From: Firmicutes bacterium CAG:341
GTDB taxonomy: Bacteria > Bacillota > Clostridia > Oscillospirales > Acutalibacteraceae
Length of the DNA stretch: 22,459 bases
Assembly: GCA_000434995.1 (NCBI GenBank)
Contig: FR895326.1
Span: 2,572 to 25,030, forward strand
Direction of reading: 5' to 3'
Part shown: piece by piece, positions 1 to 6,564 of the stretch
Layout of the letters: each line of letters opens with the position of its first letter
Numbering within the stretch: the stretch's first letter is position 1
Notes under the pieces: model-generated
The model's database searches: none
The model's input: only the letters and a program-made list of their open reading frames with translations
What the model was told of the DNA's origin: nothing
Translations under genes and position numbers: made by a program

Positions 1-12
1 TTTTATATCGTA

Positions 13-33
13 GGGGCGAACATAGTTCGCCTC
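13..33. repeat. Short inverted repeat downstream of the histidine-phosphatase gene
   Basis: Positions 13-21 pair with 25-33 (GGGGCGAAC against GTTCGCCTC, one G-T wobble) around a 3-base loop. It lies just past the stop codon of the minus-strand phosphatase gene, but no run of T follows it on either strand, so it is not a clear Rho-independent terminator. It could be a copy of a dispersed palindrome; the window holds only this one, so that remains a guess. Confidence 0.5.
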
Positions 34-35
34 AT

Positions 36-671
36 TTAATTATTATCCATATCATGCATACTTTGCGGGGCAGTATCAATTACTTCTATTTTATTTGCAC
101 GCATCCAAAGTGACGGAGTAATGCGAAGCTGAAAACCGTAGCCGGGGTCCATTTGCCAATGCACCATAGGTGCTTCGGGCAAACCGTAGCAGGAAAGAAG
201 AGTCATAAGCACACCGGCGTGGCCGACTATTGCAATATTTTGCGTTCCGGTTTTAATGCAACCGTCAATAACCTTTTCAAAAGACGCACAAACTCGCTGT
301 GCAAATTCTGCATTGCTTTCGCCATACGGCGTTTTTGAATGAATATCGCCGCCTATCCAATTTTTAAAATCTTCATTATCTTTTAAATCATCTGCCGTGC
401 ACTGCTCAAATTCGCCGAAGTTATATTCGATAAAATCATCAATAGTAATAATTGTGTTATCGGGAAACATAATTTCAGCCGAATCTTTACATCTTTTTAA
501 CGGGGATGAAAATACGGCATCAACCTTTGGGTAATGGTATTTAGCTTTGATGGAATGAAGCTCATTTATACTATCTGTTGTGAGTGGCAAATCTGTATGC
601 CCAATATACTGTGCGTTTAAGTTGCCTTTGGTAATTCCGTGGCGGAAGAAATATAAGTTATAAGATTTCAT
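36..671 (-). CDS. Histidine phosphatase family protein (phosphoglycerate mutase-like)
   Basis: A 211-residue cytoplasmic enzyme of the histidine phosphatase (PGM/CobC) superfamily, which removes phosphate from small molecules through a phospho-histidine. The N-terminal FFRHG motif carries the nucleophile His11, followed by the family-typical Gly-Asn and Gly-His-Thr-Asp-Leu-Pro-Leu-Thr segments. SSPLKR near residue 56 supplies the phosphate-pocket Arg, EYNFGEFE near 82 the acid residue, and IVGHAGV near 149 the second His. The start ATG (669-671) has a good AAAAGGAG site at about 681-688. The natural substrate cannot be read from the sequence; a CobC-like alpha-ribazole phosphatase or a general sugar/nucleotide phosphatase are both possible. 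It is divergent from the XRE regulator gene and its predicted promoter overlaps that regulator's putative operators. Confidence 0.9.
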   Translation of the reverse strand: MKSYNLYFFRHGITKGNLNAQYIGHTDLPLTTDSINELHSIKAKYHYPKVDAVFSSPLKRCKDSAEIMFPDNTIITIDDFIEYNFGEFEQCTADDLKDNEDFKNWIGGDIHSKTPYGESNAEFAQRVCASFEKVIDGCIKTGTQNIAIVGHAGVLMTLLSCYGLPEAPMVHWQMDPGYGFQLRITPSLWMRANKIEVIDTAPQSMHDMDNN

Positions 672-708
672 TGTGAAACGCTCCTTTTTAAGCCAATTGT
701 TACAAAAT

Positions 709-736
709 ATTACAAACAGGAAATCACACTTTACAA
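709..736 (-). promoter_or_regulatory. Predicted sigma-A promoter of the histidine-phosphatase gene
   Basis: On the minus strand, TTGTAA (731-736) as -35 and TGTAAT (709-714) as -10 are separated by 16 bp. Both hexamers fall within TTACAAA boxes, so a protein bound there would block this promoter. Transcription would begin near 702, about 30 nt before the start codon. Confidence 0.5.
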
Positions 737-757
737 ATAGTAATACGGTGATATAAT
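730..757 (+). promoter_or_regulatory. Sigma-A promoter of the XRE regulator gene
   Basis: TTTACA (730-735) and TATAAT (752-757) with a 16-bp spacer. The -35 box overlaps the left arm of the inverted repeat and the -10 box abuts the right arm. Transcription would begin near 764, about 20 nt before the start codon. Confidence 0.7.
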
Positions 758-785
758 ACTATTTGTAATAAAAGAGGTGCTAACT

Positions 786-1442
786 ATGGGTGTAAAGAAA
801 GAAGAAAAGAAAACTTTAAAAACTGATAAAACAGAAAAAATATCAAAATTTGCATTAAAACTTTCAGAACTCAGAAGAGAGAGAGGCATAAGCCAAAAGA
901 AAGCCGCAACAGACCTTGGAATTTCACAGGCACTTTTAAGCCATTATGAAAAAGGTATTAGGGAATGCGGACTTGATTTTGTTATAAGATGCAGTGAATA
1001 TTACGGTGTTACCACCGATTATCTTTTAGGTGTAAGCGACAGCAGAAACGGGCTTGATATTGACGCTTTAAATAAGCAGGATGAAGAAGATGATGAATTT
1101 TCAATATTCACACTCGGCAAAGCGACAAAATATTTGCTTGACCTTGTTGCCACCGGCAGTGACGAAGGCGCACAGAAATATATTTCGGATTACTATACGC
1201 TTTGTGTATACCGCGGTGCAATTACCCTTGCAAAAGCCGGTATGCTGCCAAAAGAAATGTTTAAGCTTGATTACACACTTGGCAGGGAGCTTGCGTCTGC
1301 CGCACTTTCAGTTGAAGACGCAAAGTTTGTATTTATTGAAGATAAGTCAAGAACCGGCTCGGACCTTGCCGAAAAAACCGCTATTCACAGCTTGATTGAA
1401 AAAGCCGAAGATATTATTTATAACACTTTTGTATTAGAATAA
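786..1442 (+). CDS. XRE-family helix-turn-helix transcriptional regulator
   Basis: A 218-residue DNA-binding protein. After a lysine-rich N-terminal stretch (residues 1-21), a Cro/CI-type helix-turn-helix domain spans about 22-82 (LRRERGISQKKAATDLGIS, then LLSHYEKGIR and YYGVTTDYLLG). The remaining ~130 residues look helical, are unlike any effector domain I recognise, and may serve dimerisation or sensing. ATG at 786 is chosen over the in-frame GTG at 777 because AAAGAGG (771-777) sits 8 nt upstream of 786 and overlaps the GTG. It probably represses its own promoter and the divergent phosphatase gene through the TTACAAA boxes. Its 3' end overlaps the convergent mtnN by 9 bp, so there is no room for a terminator between them. 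Confidence 0.9.
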   Translation: MGVKKEEKKTLKTDKTEKISKFALKLSELRRERGISQKKAATDLGISQALLSHYEKGIRECGLDFVIRCSEYYGVTTDYLLGVSDSRNGLDIDALNKQDEEDDEFSIFTLGKATKYLLDLVATGSDEGAQKYISDYYTLCVYRGAITLAKAGMLPKEMFKLDYTLGRELASAALSVEDAKFVFIEDKSRTGSDLAEKTAIHSLIEKAEDIIYNTFVLE

Positions 1443-2141
1443 AGTGTATTGATTTTTTTGAAGTTTAATAAATTCAAGTATAATCGTCGTAGAAATTTCT
1501 GCGGCGATTTTTTTAAATGTCGGGTAATCAAGGCGGGAATTTTCATCTCCCCCATCGCTGATTGAGCGCAAAACAGCAAATTTAACATTATTTGCCGCGC
1601 AGGTATGCCCGATTGCGCCACCCTCCATTTCACCGCAAATTGCGCCAAATTCATTTTGAAGCATTGCTTTTAATTCTTCGCTTGAAATAAAGGTATCGCC
1701 GCTTGCAATTGTGCCGCGGTGTATTTTTTCACCGCAGGAAATCGCAGTCCTTGCCAAAAGCTCGGATATTTTTTCGTCAGTTTTAACTTTAATAACATTA
1801 AGCCCGTTGATAAAACCGCGTGGCTCACCCAAAGCGGTAATATCAATGTCATATTCGCAAACATCGGTGGCGATAACAACATTTTTGATTATAACATCTT
1901 TTGAAAGTGAGCAGGCAACGCCTACGTTTATAATCATATCTATATCAAAATTATCAATCATTGCCTGTGTGCAGATTGCCGCATTAACCTTGCCGGGCGA
2001 ACATTTTGCAACGCAAACGGTAACATCTTCAATAAATCCGCAAACAAATTCAACCCCGGCAATAAACGATACGGTTTTGCCCTTAACCTGAGCTTTGATA
2101 TTATCAACCTCGGTATCCATTGCACCTATAATGCCAATCAT
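1434..2141 (-). CDS. mtnN: 5'-methylthioadenosine/S-adenosylhomocysteine nucleosidase
   Basis: A 235-residue cytoplasmic enzyme that cleaves adenine from methylthioadenosine and S-adenosylhomocysteine, feeding methionine and activated-methyl recycling. MIGIIGAMDTEV is the family N-terminus, with Glu11 matching the catalytic glutamate. SGDTFIS, CGEMEGGAIGHTC and the RSISDGGDE motif with the catalytic Asp follow in the usual order. The usual NTGSAGG segment reads NVGVACS here, a mild divergence. The start at 2139-2141 is preferred over the longer frame to 2186 because the family begins at MIGIIGA and an AGGAG site precedes it. The length is normal (about 230). It is divergent from rpmH, in the place where dnaA is often found in Firmicutes. 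Confidence 0.93.
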   Translation of the reverse strand: MIGIIGAMDTEVDNIKAQVKGKTVSFIAGVEFVCGFIEDVTVCVAKCSPGKVNAAICTQAMIDNFDIDMIINVGVACSLSKDVIIKNVVIATDVCEYDIDITALGEPRGFINGLNVIKVKTDEKISELLARTAISCGEKIHRGTIASGDTFISSEELKAMLQNEFGAICGEMEGGAIGHTCAANNVKFAVLRSISDGGDENSRLDYPTFKKIAAEISTTIILEFIKLQKNQYTLF

Positions 2142-2197
2142 ATTTTTTCTCCTAAAAAATTGTGTATGAAAAATCTCTTTCCCCAAGATATAGTGCT

Positions 2198-2226
2198 ATT
2201 ATAATATAATAATAAAATAAATACAA
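2198..2226 (-). promoter_or_regulatory. Sigma-A promoter of mtnN
   Basis: On the minus strand, TTGTAT (2221-2226), a 17-bp spacer and TATAAT (2198-2203). Transcription would begin near 2191. It lies back to back with the rpmH promoter in an AT-rich stretch. Confidence 0.6.
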
Positions 2227-2243
2227 GAATAATTATTTTTTTA

Positions 2244-2273
2244 TTGACAAACGGCTTAAAACTAATATATAAT
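2244..2273 (+). promoter_or_regulatory. Strong sigma-A promoter of the rpmH operon
   Basis: A perfect TTGACA (2244-2249) and perfect TATAAT (2268-2273) with an 18-bp spacer. Transcription would begin near 2280 and leave a leader of about 120 nt before rpmH. Near-consensus boxes fit the high expression expected of a ribosomal protein operon. Confidence 0.8.
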
Positions 2274-2331
2274 ATCTACCGATATTGTGGAAAGTGTTTC
2301 TATCGCTTTATGGGTGAAACAATTTCTGCAC

Positions 2332-2354
2332 GCCTGTACTATACCGTACAGAGC
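2332..2354 (+). other. Hairpin in the rpmH leader
   Basis: CTGTAC (2334-2339) pairs with GTACAG (2346-2351) around a 6-base loop, and GC (2332-2333) pairs with GC (2353-2354) past one bulged A. There is no T-run, so it is not a terminator. Its role is unknown; it sits about 36 nt before the rpmH ribosome binding site. Confidence 0.35.
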
Positions 2355-2401
2355 ATACGAAAATTAAGACAAGTTTGATTTTCAGAAATGGAGTGAAAAA
2401 A

Positions 2402-2536
2402 ATGAAGAGAACTTACCAGCCAAAGAAGAGACATGCACAGAAAGTACACGGTTTCAGAAAGAGAATGGCAACAAAGAACGGCAGAAAGGTACTTGCTCGT
2501 CGTCGTGCAAAGGGCAGAAAGCAACTTTCTTACTAA
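2402..2536 (+). CDS. rpmH: 50S ribosomal protein L34
   Basis: A 44-residue highly basic protein of the large ribosomal subunit. It begins MKRTYQPKKRHAQKVHGFRK, continues RMATKNGRKVLARRRAKGRK and ends QLSY, which is the L34 signature over its whole length. GGAG (2390-2393) lies 8 nt before the ATG. It is the first gene of the operon with rnpA 21 nt downstream, as in nearly all bacteria. Confidence 0.98.
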   Translation: MKRTYQPKKRHAQKVHGFRKRMATKNGRKVLARRRAKGRKQLSY

Positions 2537-2557
2537 TTACAGAACGGGTGCGATTAG

Positions 2558-2890
2558 GTGAAAAGCAAAACCTTAAAGGAAAATAAAGATTTTCGCCGAC
2601 TTTACTATCAGGGCAAAAGCCAAGCGTCCTACTGCCTTGTAACATATGTTGCAAAAAGCAGAAGAAAAGGTGTGCGCTACGGCATTACCACAAGTAAAAA
2701 AATCGGCTGCGCAGTTGAAAGAAACAGAGCAAAGAGAGTTATACGCAGTGCTTTTTCTCAACTTGAGGACAGGCTCAACGGTAATTATGACATTGTTTTT
2801 ATTGCGCGCACTAAAACTTCAAAAGTTAAAATGCAACAGGTGCTTGAACAGATGGAAAAGCAGTTTAAAGCATTGGGAGTGATTGATTGA
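2558..2890 (+). CDS. rnpA: Ribonuclease P protein component
   Basis: A 110-residue basic protein that joins the RnpB RNA to form RNase P, which removes 5' leaders from precursor tRNAs. The family motif RNRAKRVIRSAF lies at about residues 55-66, and the N-terminal LKENKDFRRLYYQGK matches the usual opening. The start codon is GTG with a modest GGGTG site upstream; a weak start after rpmH is common. Its stop codon overlaps the yidD start by one base, suggesting translational coupling. Confidence 0.96.
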   Translation: MKSKTLKENKDFRRLYYQGKSQASYCLVTYVAKSRRKGVRYGITTSKKIGCAVERNRAKRVIRSAFSQLEDRLNGNYDIVFIARTKTSKVKMQQVLEQMEKQFKALGVID

Positions 2891-3147
2891 TGGGTGCAAT
2901 CAGAAATTTGATAAAGAAAGTATTGATATTTTTAATCAAAACTTATCAGATGACATTAAGTCCCCGTTTTTCACACGGAAGTTGCAGATACACACCGACC
3001 TGCTCGCAATATGCGCTTGAAGCTATCGAAATTCACGGTATATTTAAAGGGTGCTTGCTTGCGGCTTGGCGAATTTTGAGATGTAATCCATTTTCCAAAG
3101 GCGGATGGGATCCTGTTCCCCCTAAAAAAACTAAAGAGGACAAATAA
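2890..3147 (+). CDS. yidD: Membrane protein insertion efficiency factor YidD
   Basis: An 85-residue membrane-associated protein that assists YidC-dependent insertion. An amphipathic, basic N-terminus (residues 1-17) is followed by LSPRF, CRYTPTCSQYALEAI with the conserved cysteines, and WRILRCNPFSKGGWDPVP, all diagnostic of the family. ATG at 2890 shares its A with the rnpA stop; a TTG one codon earlier is possible but is not how the family starts. GGAG (2876-2879) provides the ribosome site. The stop overlaps the yidC start by one base, as expected for partners. Confidence 0.95.
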   Translation: MGAIRNLIKKVLIFLIKTYQMTLSPRFSHGSCRYTPTCSQYALEAIEIHGIFKGCLLAAWRILRCNPFSKGGWDPVPPKKTKEDK

Positions 3148-4157
3148 TGAGCAGTATTATTATGGCGGCTAACGCTGTATCTAACGGTATGGCAGTTTTT
3201 AAGCCACTGTATTGGTTGTTCGGTAAATGTATGGCATTTTTGCTTGATATACTTAACAATCAGTATTTTATCGCACTTATTATTTTCACGGTAGTAACCC
3301 GTTTAATTCTTTTGCCGCTTAATGTAAAGCAGCAAAAGTCAATGGCAGGAACTACAAGACTGCAACCTAAAATTCAAAAGATAAATAAAAAATACCCTGA
3401 CCCGAGGGACAGAGATAAATTAAATCAGGAAATGCAGGACCTTTATGCCAGAGAAGGTCATAACCCAATGCAAATGGGATGCGGCCCTATGATTTTCCAG
3501 ATGATTTTCCTTATGGGTGTCATCGGTATAATTTATTATCCTATTCAGTATGTTTTAGGTGCAAGTGGATTTAATGACGCATCAAATGAGATTTACAAGG
3601 TGATTTTGCCGATTTACCAGCAAATCACGGGTAATGCAGATGCAAAAATAACATATTTTCAGTTGAACATACTTGAGAACTTCCCGGCTTACAAGGAAGC
3701 GCTTATGCAATCGTTCCCAAAGATTTTCACATCAACTGTTTGCAGTGATATTGAAACTTACAGGCAAGGTATGACAATGTTTGGGCTTGATATGACACGC
3801 ATTCCGCATTGGAAAGACGGTATTATAGTTATAATTCCTATTCTTTCACTTGTAACCTCACTCGGTTCAAGCTTTGTTTCCACAATCATTCAAAAGAAGA
3901 ATAATCCGGCAGCAGGCCAGCAGGCAACTCAAATGATGATGATGATGCTTATGATGCCGTTTTTCTCATTCTACATTGCATTTAAGGTTACGGCTGCGGT
4001 TGGTTTTTATTGGACTATTTCTAATATTATTGCTATTTTCCAGCAGCTTTATATTTATAAAGTTCACCCGCCGAAGAAAACCCAGGCTAAATTGATGGTT
4101 GAAAACACGATTGAACGCCGTTCACGCGAAGAAAATATTAAAAAGATGACGAAATAA
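3147..4157 (+). CDS. yidC: Membrane protein insertase YidC/OxaA (SpoIIIJ type)
   Basis: A 336-residue inner-membrane insertase for small and Sec-dependent membrane proteins. Predicted membrane segments lie near residues 37-57, 112-135, 225-250 and 265-305. TRLILLPL near residue 51 places the conserved hydrophilic-groove arginine at Arg52, followed by the cytoplasmic coiled region QQKSMAGTTRLQPKIQKI. An unusually long external loop (about 140-220) makes it longer than typical Gram-positive homologues (about 260-280). A methionine-rich run precedes the FFSFYIAFKVTAAVGFYW segment. No lipobox cysteine is seen near the N-terminus, unlike the lipoprotein form in Bacillus. AAGAGGA precedes the start. 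Confidence 0.95.
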   Translation: MSSIIMAANAVSNGMAVFKPLYWLFGKCMAFLLDILNNQYFIALIIFTVVTRLILLPLNVKQQKSMAGTTRLQPKIQKINKKYPDPRDRDKLNQEMQDLYAREGHNPMQMGCGPMIFQMIFLMGVIGIIYYPIQYVLGASGFNDASNEIYKVILPIYQQITGNADAKITYFQLNILENFPAYKEALMQSFPKIFTSTVCSDIETYRQGMTMFGLDMTRIPHWKDGIIVIIPILSLVTSLGSSFVSTIIQKKNNPAAGQQATQMMMMMLMMPFFSFYIAFKVTAAVGFYWTISNIIAIFQQLYIYKVHPPKKTQAKLMVENTIERRSREENIKKMTK

Positions 4158-4173
4158 TTATCGGAGGATAAAG

Positions 4174-5109
4174 ATGATAAAGGAATTTATCGGTACCGGT
4201 AAAACTATTGAAGAAGCTACCCAAAACGCAAAGCTTCAGCTTAATGCTCCTGAAACAGCTGATGTTCATGTTGAAATCATCACTATGCCGGAGAAGAAGA
4301 AGTTTTTCGGTTTAATCGGTGGCTGCGATGCCAAGGTTAAAGTTAGCTATGACGATGGCAAGAAAGAAAAGAAGCCTGAAGCACCGAAAAAGAGTGTGGA
4401 AAAGAAAGCTTCTGCTCCTAAAAAGCCGGCTCAAAAGAAGCAGGAAGTTAAGGAGAAGCCAGTTCAAGCTCCAAAGGCAGACAAACCGGAAGAAAAAATC
4501 AGCGAGAAAGATATTGATTTAGACTATGCTTGTGCATATCTTAAAACTATGATTGAAGGGCTTAAAGTTGAAAACCCTAAAATTACAGCAAAAGTAGCAG
4601 ATGGAACAGTTGAAATGAATATCGAATGTGAAGATTACGGTATCATCATCGGCAGAAGGGGCGAAACACTCGACTCACTTCAATATCTCACAAGTCTTGC
4701 TATAAAGAATGTAACTAATAAATATGTAAGAGTTACCCTTAATGTAGGTGATTACAGAGCAAAGAGAGAAGAAACTCTCAAAGCACTTGCAACCAAAAAT
4801 GCAAATTATGTTGCAAGAAGCGGCAGACGCTATTCGTTTGAGCCTATGAACCCATATGAAAGAAGAATTATCCACACTGCTGTGCAGGAAATCGAGGGTG
4901 TAACATCCCGTTCGATTGGCAGCGGAATGGACAGAAGAGTTCTTATTGAACCGGAAGGCGGAGTTAAGCACCCTTACAGAAATGACAGAAGAGGCGGCAG
5001 ACGCCCTGCTTCTCCAAAAGCACCTGTTGATGCTAACAGAGAGAAGAAGGTTGACAGAGCTGACATTCCAAAGTTCGGTAAAATTCAGGTTAATAAGGAT
5101 AACGACTGA
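4174..5109 (+). CDS. jag: RNA-binding protein KhpB/Jag (Jag-N, KH and R3H domains)
   Basis: A 311-residue cytoplasmic RNA-binding protein linked to cell-envelope and division control in Firmicutes. The Jag-N domain (about 1-62) opens MIKEFIGTGKTIEEA and contains KKFFGLIGG. A charged Lys/Pro/Ala-rich linker spans about 65-110. The KH domain carries the GxxG loop as GRRG at 160-163, and an R3H-type region follows (ERRIIHTAVQEI, then TSRSIGSGMDRRVLIEP). About 50 basic, probably disordered residues extend the C-terminus. GGAGG lies just upstream of the ATG, 16 nt after yidC. It is the last gene of the rpmH operon, ahead of the 5121-5151 terminator. Confidence 0.95.
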   Translation: MIKEFIGTGKTIEEATQNAKLQLNAPETADVHVEIITMPEKKKFFGLIGGCDAKVKVSYDDGKKEKKPEAPKKSVEKKASAPKKPAQKKQEVKEKPVQAPKADKPEEKISEKDIDLDYACAYLKTMIEGLKVENPKITAKVADGTVEMNIECEDYGIIIGRRGETLDSLQYLTSLAIKNVTNKYVRVTLNVGDYRAKREETLKALATKNANYVARSGRRYSFEPMNPYERRIIHTAVQEIEGVTSRSIGSGMDRRVLIEPEGGVKHPYRNDRRGGRRPASPKAPVDANREKKVDRADIPKFGKIQVNKDND

Positions 5110-5120
5110 TAACCAAAGCT

Positions 5121-5151
5121 AATGGCGGACATTATTGTTCGCCATTATTTT
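5121..5151 (+). terminator. Rho-independent terminator after jag
   Basis: AATGGCGGAC (5121-5130) pairs with GTTCGCCATT (5137-5146) with one G-T wobble around the loop ATTATT, followed by a short T-run (5148-5151). It separates the rpmH-jag and mnmE-rsmG units; the short tail suggests partial read-through. Confidence 0.7.
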
Positions 5152-5186
5152 ACATAAAAATGTTTTTATTTAGGAGGGTGAAGAAA

Positions 5187-6551
5187 ATGAGTAAAACTAT
5201 TGCGGCGGTTGCCACGGGTAACAGCGTTTCGGGTATCGGTGTAATCAGAATCAGCGGTGACAATGCCATTGAAATTGCCGAAAAAGTTTTTAAAGCTATG
5301 GATTCAACCCCTCTTTCTTCACTTAAAGGGTATACTGCGAAGTTCGGCAATGTATATTCAAAAGGTGAAAAATTTGATAATGCCATTGCACTTGTATTTC
5401 GTGCGCCGAAAAGTTATACAGGTGAAGATGTTGTTGAACTTTCGGTTCACGGCGGTATATTTATTGTTGAAAAAACTTTGGAGGCTGTTTTTGCCGCAGG
5501 TGCATCCCCTGCCGAAGCAGGTGAATTTACAAAGCGTGCATTTTTAAACGGGAAAATGGACCTTACACAAGCGGAAGCGGTTGCATCACTTATTTCAGCT
5601 AACGGGCAGGAATCGGCAAAAGCTTCGTTCAATCTTCTTCAAGGTTCTTTGAGCGATAAAATATCCAATATACTTGATAAAATAGTTTCGTTAAGTGCGT
5701 CAATGGCGGCTTGGGTTGATTATCCTGATGAGGAAATACCGGAGCTTGACGAAAGCACATTGAAATCAACATTGACTTCGGCTTTAAATGAACTTAAAAA
5801 TCTGCTTGATAATTACGAAAGCGGAATGATAATGACACAAGGTGTAAACACCGTTATTGCAGGCAGGCCGAATGCCGGCAAATCAACACTTATGAATATG
5901 CTTTCGGGTAAAGAAAAAAGCATAGTAACTCATATTGAGGGTACGACGAGGGATATTGTTGAAAATTCAGTTCGTTTAGGTACGCTTGTGCTTCACCTTT
6001 CAGATACTGCCGGACTTCGCGAAAGTGATGATGTGGTTGAAGCTATCGGAATTAAAAAAGCACTTGAAAGAATAGACACTTCATCACTTGTGCTTGCGGT
6101 TTTTGACAGCTCGCGCGAACTTGACGGTGACGACAAAATGCTTATTGATGCCTGCAAGGGCAAAAAAGCAGTTGCAGTTATAAATAAAACAGACTTATCC
6201 CCTGCTATTGATACCGAAGAAATAGAAAACAATTTTGAAAGTTCAGTCTATATCTCCGCTAAAAATAACACGGGGCTTAAAGAACTTGAAAACGCCGTTA
6301 AAAATATTTTGGGAGTTGAGGAATTTGACTCCTCTGCCCCGCTTATCGCAAACCAAAGGCAAAAACTTTGTATTCAAAAAGCATATGAAAATATCAGCGA
6401 AGCTTTATCGGCAGCCGAACTCGGCTTGACTTATGACGCTGTAAATGTGATGATAGACAGTGCTGTTGATGAACTTTTGGCACTTACAGGTAAAAAAGCG
6501 ACTGAAGAAGTGGTAAATAATATCTTTTCTCGCTTTTGCGTCGGCAAATAA
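5187..6551 (+). CDS. mnmE: tRNA modification GTPase MnmE
   Basis: A 454-residue cytoplasmic GTPase that with MnmG installs the carboxymethylaminomethyl group on wobble U34 of certain tRNAs. The N-terminal folate-binding domain opens TIAAVATGNSVSGIGVIRIS. A helical domain follows, with the inserted G domain from about 220: GRPNAGKST near 225-233, TTRD, DTAG near 273 and NKTD near 333. It ends FCVGK with the conserved catalytic-loop Cys. ATG at 5187 is chosen because AGGAGGG (5172-5178) lies 8 nt upstream and the family begins there; the frame is open to 5160. The length is normal. mnmG follows after 13 nt. Confidence 0.97.
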   Translation: MSKTIAAVATGNSVSGIGVIRISGDNAIEIAEKVFKAMDSTPLSSLKGYTAKFGNVYSKGEKFDNAIALVFRAPKSYTGEDVVELSVHGGIFIVEKTLEAVFAAGASPAEAGEFTKRAFLNGKMDLTQAEAVASLISANGQESAKASFNLLQGSLSDKISNILDKIVSLSASMAAWVDYPDEEIPELDESTLKSTLTSALNELKNLLDNYESGMIMTQGVNTVIAGRPNAGKSTLMNMLSGKEKSIVTHIEGTTRDIVENSVRLGTLVLHLSDTAGLRESDDVVEAIGIKKALERIDTSSLVLAVFDSSRELDGDDKMLIDACKGKKAVAVINKTDLSPAIDTEEIENNFESSVYISAKNNTGLKELENAVKNILGVEEFDSSAPLIANQRQKLCIQKAYENISEALSAAELGLTYDAVNVMIDSAVDELLALTGKKATEEVVNNIFSRFCVGK

Positions 6552-6564
6552 AAGGAGATAGGTA

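Larger units (their letters stand above)
700..768. promoter_or_regulatory. Putative operator array: TTACAAA boxes and a perfect 12-bp inverted repeat
   Basis: TTACAAA occurs at 700-706, 710-716 and 731-737, and its complement TTTGTAA at 762-768. The last two are the ends of a perfect 12-bp inverted repeat, 731-742 and 757-768, which brackets the -10 box of the XRE gene. The placement over two divergent promoters suggests autoregulation by the XRE protein encoded next door. The repeats are directly seen; the binding protein is inferred. Confidence 0.6.

Noticed and set aside
1081..1395. 104-codon frame within the XRE gene
   Set aside because: It overlaps the regulator in another frame, has no ribosome site and has a composition typical of a frame-shifted shadow.
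2190..2300. AT-rich stretch upstream of rpmH as a replication origin
   Set aside because: No TTATNCACA cluster is present; the best near matches have one or two mismatches, and the AT-richness is explained by two divergent promoters.
2295..2321. TGTTTC...GAAACA as a parS-like site in the rpmH leader
   Set aside because: The arms are separated by 15 bases, unlike the 16-bp contiguous parS palindrome.
4868..4876. Perfect DnaA box TTATCCACA
   Set aside because: It lies inside jag, where it encodes conserved residues (Ile-His-Thr), and is isolated, so it is most likely chance.
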